Source: Rubrivivax sp. (GTDB lineage Bacteria > Pseudomonadota > Gammaproteobacteria > Burkholderiales > Burkholderiaceae_C). From it: DNA of 64,000 nucleotides. The position numbers were made by a program, and so were the translations under genes. The stretch lies in the NCBI GenBank assembly GCA_016719535.1, contig JADJYX010000004.1, forward strand, positions 1 through 64,000, read 5' to 3'. Positions 59,904 to 64,000 of the stretch are shown in pieces (the first letter of the stretch is position 1; each line of letters starts with the position of its first letter). The notes below the pieces were generated by a model. That model saw only the letters and a list, made by a program, of their open reading frames with translations, was not told the DNA's origin and made no database searches.

Positions 59904-61243
59904 CCTCGGGCTGCAGCCACTCCATCAGCCGGCGCCTGTCGGGCAAGCTGGCGCTGCTGACGATGATCGTCTTCGGCGCGCTGTTCGCGTCCGCCTATGT
60001 CGCGATGAGCATGCTGGTGCGCGAGAAGAACGCCGAGGAACTGCGCGCGCGCACCGCGCTCATCAAGGAGGTCATCGAGCTCGAGGCGCGCCGCGGCGGC
60101 GAGATCGCGATCCAGTCGCGGCTGCAGGCCGATGCGCCGATGCGCGCCAGCACGCGGCTGGAGATCCAGTATGCCGACGGCCGCAGCTGCTATGCCGATC
60201 CGGCGGTCGGCCCGCACGTGATGTCGGCGCATTCTCGCAGCGAGGACTTCCAGGTCCGGCTGCCCGACGGGCAGCTGCTGCGGGCGCGCTATACGATGGA
60301 CTTTGCCGGCGATGCCCGCATGGGCGACAAATGGGCGGTGATCCTGGTCGTGGTGACGCTGGCGTCCGGTGCGCTGGTGGCCGGCGGCACCTCGTGGCAC
60401 GTGCGCCGGCAGTTGCGCCCGTTGCACGATCTGGCGGCGCAGACGCGCTCGATCTCGCCGCGCGGCCTGCACCGCCGGCTGTCGCTGGCCGATCCGGCCG
60501 AGGAACTGGAGCCCTGGATCGAGCAGTTCAACGCCCTGATGGAGCGCCTGGAGCGCGCCTACGCGCAGCTCGAAGGCTTCAACGCCGATGTGGCGCACGA
60601 GCTGCGCACGCCGCTGGCCACGCTGATCGGCGAGACCGAGGTGGCCTTGTCGCGCGAGCGCAGTGCCGATTCGCTGCGCGATACGCTGGCCAGCAACCTC
60701 GAGGAGATGCAGCGCCTGTCGGCGATGGTCAACGACATGCTGTTCCTGTCGCACGCCGATCGCGGCGCGGTGGCACGGCGCGGCCAACCCGTCAGCCTGG
60801 CCGCGCTGGCGCGCCAGGTGGCCGAGTTCCACGAAGGCACGCTCGACGAAGCCGGCCTCAAGCTCGACGTGGTGGGCGACGCCACCGTGGCGGTGGACGA
60901 GCCGCTGGTCAAGCGGGCGCTGTCCAACCTGCTGGGCAATGCGACGCGCTTCGCGGCGCCGGGCTCGACGGTGGAGGTCAAGATCGGCGCCGAGCCGGCA
61001 TCACCGGCCGAGGTCGAGCTGGTGGTGTGCAACCGTGGCAAGGGCATCGAGCCGGCGCTGCTGCCGCGGCTGTTCGACCGCTTCTTCCGCGCCGACGAAT
61101 CGCGCTGCTGCGAGGGCACCGAGCAGCACCACGGCCTGGGGCTGGCGATCGTCGCCGCCATCGCGCGCATGCACGCCGGCCGCACCCTGGCGCGCTCGCA
61201 CGACGGCTTCACCGAAGTCGGCTTCACGGTGGCTGCGGCCTGA
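59900..61243 (+). CDS. Sensor histidine kinase (CusS-like)
   Basis: A 447-residue membrane kinase with two helices (about 17–38 and 150–170) flanking a periplasmic domain of about 110 residues, then HAMP, H-box FNADVAHELRTPLATLIGE (about 233–251) and catalytic boxes NLLGNATRFAAPGS and HHGLGLAIVAAIARMHAG (about 414–431). The periplasmic loop has one Cys and few His, which does not strongly suggest metal binding. Coupled to the response regulator by a 4-bp overlap and paired with it functionally. Confidence 0.92.
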   Translation: MTSGCSHSISRRLSGKLALLTMIVFGALFASAYVAMSMLVREKNAEELRARTALIKEVIELEARRGGEIAIQSRLQADAPMRASTRLEIQYADGRSCYADPAVGPHVMSAHSRSEDFQVRLPDGQLLRARYTMDFAGDARMGDKWAVILVVVTLASGALVAGGTSWHVRRQLRPLHDLAAQTRSISPRGLHRRLSLADPAEELEPWIEQFNALMERLERAYAQLEGFNADVAHELRTPLATLIGETEVALSRERSADSLRDTLASNLEEMQRLSAMVNDMLFLSHADRGAVARRGQPVSLAALARQVAEFHEGTLDEAGLKLDVVGDATVAVDEPLVKRALSNLLGNATRFAAPGSTVEVKIGAEPASPAEVELVVCNRGKGIEPALLPRLFDRFFRADESRCCEGTEQHHGLGLAIVAAIARMHAGRTLARSHDGFTEVGFTVAAA

Positions 61244-61258
61244 AGGTCGCGGCCGCGG

Positions 61259-62677
61259 TCAGCGCGGCACGTAGAAGCTGGCCTTGGTCTGGACGATGGC
61301 GCCGTCGTCGCGGCGCACCTCGATCTGCACCGGCCGGGCCTGCCCCTGGTGGGCCTGCACCGCCTGCGCCGGGGCGCGCAGGTACAGCGTCATCGACGCG
61401 CGCTCGGTGCCGCCGATCTGCAGCGTCGACTGCCATTCGGCCTGCAGCCCGGGCAAGCCGCTGGCGGACACCGTGAAGCGGCGAGCCTCGGCGTCGGTAT
61501 TGAGCACGTGCACGCGGTAGGTATTTTCGACGCGCCCGTCCTCGAGCTGCCGCCCCAGGCTGCCGCGGTCCTTGATGACATCGACGTGGAAGGGTGCGCG
61601 CAGCGCCAGGCTGGCGACGAAGCCCAGGCTCACCGCCAGCAGCACGGCGCCGTAGATCAGCACGCGCGGCCGCCACACGCGGCGCAGCATCTGCGGCCGC
61701 GTCAGCCGCTCGGCGACCCCGTTCTCGGTGGCATAGCGGATCAGGCCGCGCGGGCTGCCCACGCGGTCCATCACCTGGTTGCAGGCGTCGATGCAGGCGG
61801 CGCAGCCGATGCATTCGTTCTGCAGGCCGTCGCGGATGTCGATGCCGGTCGGGCACACCTGCACGCACAGCGTGCAGTCGACGCAGTCACCCAGGCCGAG
61901 GGCGCGCGCGTCGGTGCCGCGCTTGCGCGAGCCGCGCGGGTCGCCGCGCACGTTGTCGTAGGCGATGACCATCGAATCGCGGTCGATCAGCGCGCTCTGG
62001 AAGCGGGCATAAGGGCACATGTATTTGCACACCTGCTCGCGCATCCAGCCCGCATTGCCATAGGTGGCGGCGCCGTAGAACAGCACCCAGAACAGCTCCC
62101 ACGGGCCCACCGTGAAGGTCGCGAACTCGTGCAGCAGCGTTTGCACCGGCGTGAAATAGCCGACGAAGCTGAAACCGGTGAAGAGGCTGAGCGCGATCCA
62201 GGCCAGGTGCTTGCCGCCCTTGCGCAGCAGCTTCTCGGCGCCCCAGGGCTGCTTGTCGAGCCGCATGCGGGCCTGGCGGTCGCCCTCGATGCGGTGCTCC
62301 AGCCACAGGAAGATCTCGGTGTAGACCGTCTGCGGGCAGGCATAGCCGCACCACAGCCGCCCGGCCACCGCGGTGAAGAAGAACAAGGCCAGCGCCGAGA
62401 TGACCAGCAGCGCCGTCAGGTAGATGAAATCCTGCGGAAACAGCACCAGCCCCAGCACGTGGAATCGGCGTGCGTCGAGGTCGAACAGCATCAGCGGTCG
62501 GCCGTTCCACTGCAGCCAGGGCAGGCCGTAGAAGATCAGCTGCGTCAGCCACACCAGCGTCCAGCGCCAGGTGGCAAACCAGCCGCTGACCGCGCGCGGG
62601 TAGATCTTGGCCTGCTTCTCGTAGAGCGAGACGAGTTCAGGCTCCGCCTTCTCGATGGGGATGATCGGCCTGGCCAT
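61259..62677 (-). CDS. ccoG: Cytochrome c oxidase accessory protein CcoG
   Basis: A 472-residue membrane iron–sulfur protein (FixG/RdxA family), which acts in copper handling for cbb3 oxidase assembly. About five helices; CGYACPQTVYTEIFLW (about 108) and CKYMCPYARFQSAL (about 213). Two 4Fe-4S sites lie in CVDCTLCVQVCPTG and CIGCAACIDACNQVM (about 260–300). The C-terminal Ig-like periplasmic domain (about 365–472) is complete. Oxidase genes are not in the window. nnrS lies 4 bp upstream, so they are co-transcribed. Confidence 0.95.
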   Translation of the reverse strand: MARPIIPIEKAEPELVSLYEKQAKIYPRAVSGWFATWRWTLVWLTQLIFYGLPWLQWNGRPLMLFDLDARRFHVLGLVLFPQDFIYLTALLVISALALFFFTAVAGRLWCGYACPQTVYTEIFLWLEHRIEGDRQARMRLDKQPWGAEKLLRKGGKHLAWIALSLFTGFSFVGYFTPVQTLLHEFATFTVGPWELFWVLFYGAATYGNAGWMREQVCKYMCPYARFQSALIDRDSMVIAYDNVRGDPRGSRKRGTDARALGLGDCVDCTLCVQVCPTGIDIRDGLQNECIGCAACIDACNQVMDRVGSPRGLIRYATENGVAERLTRPQMLRRVWRPRVLIYGAVLLAVSLGFVASLALRAPFHVDVIKDRGSLGRQLEDGRVENTYRVHVLNTDAEARRFTVSASGLPGLQAEWQSTLQIGGTERASMTLYLRAPAQAVQAHQGQARPVQIEVRRDDGAIVQTKASFYVPR

Positions 62678-62681
62678 GGCG

Positions 62682-63896
62682 TCAGCCGGGGCGGCCGTCC
62701 AGGCGGGCGCGCCACAGCCAGGGCCCGTAGTGCAGCGCATACAGCGCCCAGCCGGCGCTCCAGGCCAGCGCCGACCACAGCGCCGCCTCCACCAGCGCCG
62801 CCGGCCACAACAGCGGCACCACCACGCGCAGCAAGGCGGCCAGCGCCACCAGGGCATAGCTGGCGACGTCGAACCGATCGGCCAGCAGCGGTCGGCCGGT
62901 GTGGCCGCGCGCCGTGCGCGTCATCATTCCCAGCGTCAGCAGGCCGATCGCGCCGGCGGTCAGCGCATGCGTGGCAGGGCCTGCCGGCAGCAAGGCCGCG
63001 GCCGCACCGGCACGCAGCAGCAGGTGCAGCGGGATCCAGGCGCAGGCCAGGTGCAGCACCCACACCAGCGGAGTGTGGCGCGTCGTCCAGGGTTGCCATA
63101 ACCACAGCCGCGCCGCGTGCACCACCGCCGCCGCCGTGGCCAGCAGCGCCAGCAGGGCGGACGGCAGCATGACGCCGGCTGCCTGCAAGGCATCGAATGC
63201 CAGCAAGGCCAGCACCGAGCCCACGGCCGCCTGCTCCACCCGCGGGTGACGGGTGGCATTGGCGCCGGGCACGCCGTTGTTGGTGAACATCGGGATCACG
63301 CGACCGGCCATGATGGTCATGATCAGCAGCACCACGTCCAGGCCGATCTGCAGGGCGGCCGGGCCGTGGCCGGCCAGCCCCAGCCAGGGTGCGCCGTGTA
63401 CCAGGGCCGCCAGCACGCCCATCAACGCCAGCAGGCCGGCAAAGAAATAGTTGCGCCGGTTGCCGCCGGCCACCAGCGCACGGCCGAGAAACCAGGCCGC
63501 AGCCCAGGGGAAGGCGACATTGGCCAGCGCCGCCGCCAGCGGCCAGGGTGACAGCACCAGCACGCGGCCGGCCAGCCACAGCAGCGCCAGCGCCATCAGC
63601 GTGCGACCACTGGGCGTGGGCTGCCCGCTCCAGTTGCGGCCGGCGGTGAACAGGAAGCCCACGATCACCGCCAGCGTGAAGCCGAACAGCATCTCGTGCG
63701 CGTGCCAGGTCGAGCCGCGCAGCACGGAATGCGGCAGCCAGCCGGCAAACTGCAGCGCCCACAGCGGCACCGACAGTGCCGAGAAGACGGCCGCCAGCAG
63801 GTAGAAGGGACGGAAGCCCAGCGCCCACAGCGCAAAGCCTGGCGGGCGGGCGGGCGACTTCTGGTCGGGGGACTCGAGCGGAATGAAGGTGGCCAT
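62682..63896 (-). CDS. nnrS: NnrS-family membrane protein
   Basis: A 404-residue protein with about 12 transmembrane helices. LWALGFRPFYLLAAVFSALSVPLW (read in parts, about 23–46), WHAHEMLFGF (about 64–73) and GRVIPMFTNNGVPG (about 198–211) are the NnrS signature; conserved His and Met residues bind haem and copper. NnrS helps cells resist nitric oxide and nitrosative stress. Coupled to ccoG and to a gene 12 bp upstream that runs off the window. Confidence 0.93.
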   Translation of the reverse strand: MATFIPLESPDQKSPARPPGFALWALGFRPFYLLAAVFSALSVPLWALQFAGWLPHSVLRGSTWHAHEMLFGFTLAVIVGFLFTAGRNWSGQPTPSGRTLMALALLWLAGRVLVLSPWPLAAALANVAFPWAAAWFLGRALVAGGNRRNYFFAGLLALMGVLAALVHGAPWLGLAGHGPAALQIGLDVVLLIMTIMAGRVIPMFTNNGVPGANATRHPRVEQAAVGSVLALLAFDALQAAGVMLPSALLALLATAAAVVHAARLWLWQPWTTRHTPLVWVLHLACAWIPLHLLLRAGAAAALLPAGPATHALTAGAIGLLTLGMMTRTARGHTGRPLLADRFDVASYALVALAALLRVVVPLLWPAALVEAALWSALAWSAGWALYALHYGPWLWRARLDGRPG

Positions 63897-63908
63897 GCAG
63901 TGGGTTCC

Positions 63909-64000
63909 TCAGGCGCGCAGCAGCGCCAGCAGTGCATGCGGGTTGTGGACGAGATCGGCCAGCGTGTAGCGATCGAGCACCGCATGGAAGGCAGTGACCG
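63909..64000 (-). CDS. C-terminal end of an unidentified gene upstream of nnrS
   Basis: A partial reading frame entering from the right edge, giving 29 residues before the stop. It ends VLDRYTLADLVHNPHALLALLRA, a helical, soluble-looking end. The stop TGA at 63909–63911 precedes the nnrS start by 12 bp with GAGGAA between, so the two are translationally close. The family cannot be named from this fragment; nitric-oxide-related proteins are common beside nnrS. Confidence 0.5.
   Translation of the reverse strand, partial: VTAFHAVLDRYTLADLVHNPHALLALLRA

Overview
The window is a GC-rich bacterial chromosome segment. The 16S sequence, the rrn layout (16S–tRNA-Ile–tRNA-Ala–23S–5S), and neighbourhoods such as xseB–ispA–dxs, hemC–hemD–hemX–hemY opposite ppc, and gmk–rpoZ next to spoT point to a betaproteobacterium of the order Burkholderiales (Rubrivivax/Leptothrix-like lineages are plausible, but the family is not resolved here). 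A complete Sox operon shows that it is a thiosulfate oxidiser.

Layout. (1) 1–4.0 kb: four consecutive genes, an MFS transporter and the PTS proteins EIIA(Man-type), HPr and enzyme I, all broken by many small indels. (2) 4.0–9.4 kb: an intact rRNA operon with promoter, boxA elements, two tRNAs and a strong terminator. (3) 9.4–15.1 kb: an intact minus-strand operon (metallo-beta-lactamase-fold hydrolase, TlpA-like thioredoxin, small c-type cytochrome, ArsR-family regulator), back to back with a dead flavocytochrome c sulfide dehydrogenase locus (fccA/fccB). In that locus fccB is cut by a degenerate IS21-family element that still has terminal inverted repeats and a perfect 5-bp target duplication. 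(4) 15.1–23 kb: a YeeE/YedE (SoxT-like) permease converging on soxCDYZAXB. (5) 23–33 kb: DEAD-box helicase rhlE with a highly structured leader, an FKBP isomerase, a frameshifted gluQ, a LysR/pirin divergent pair, a flavodoxin-like protein, DUF599, an MFS transporter, a lipoprotein and a Rieske oxygenase. (6) 33–46 kb: xseB–ispA–dxs, folE2, a second MFS transporter, an lldD-like alpha-hydroxy-acid oxidase with a LysR regulator, DUF454, a cupredoxin, dinB and argH. (7) 45–64 kb: an AlgZ/AlgR-type two-component pair, ppc, hem genes, tRNA-Arg, yhhQ, greB, spoT, rpoZ, gmk, a DUF4148-like protein, an OmpR/histidine-kinase pair, ccoG, nnrS and the end of one more gene.

How it fits together. SoxXA, SoxYZ, SoxB and SoxCD form the full periplasmic thiosulfate-oxidising system. 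The SoxT-like permease and the ArsR/MBL/TlpA/cytochrome operon are plausible sulfur-linked accessories. The sulfide dehydrogenase branch (fccAB) appears lost. CcoG and NnrS suggest life at low oxygen and with nitrogen oxides, since CcoG serves cbb3-oxidase assembly. The PTS remnants suggest loss of the phosphotransfer regulatory chain, unless the clustered frameshifts turn out to be assembly errors. No CRISPR array, prophage or toxin–antitoxin locus was seen.
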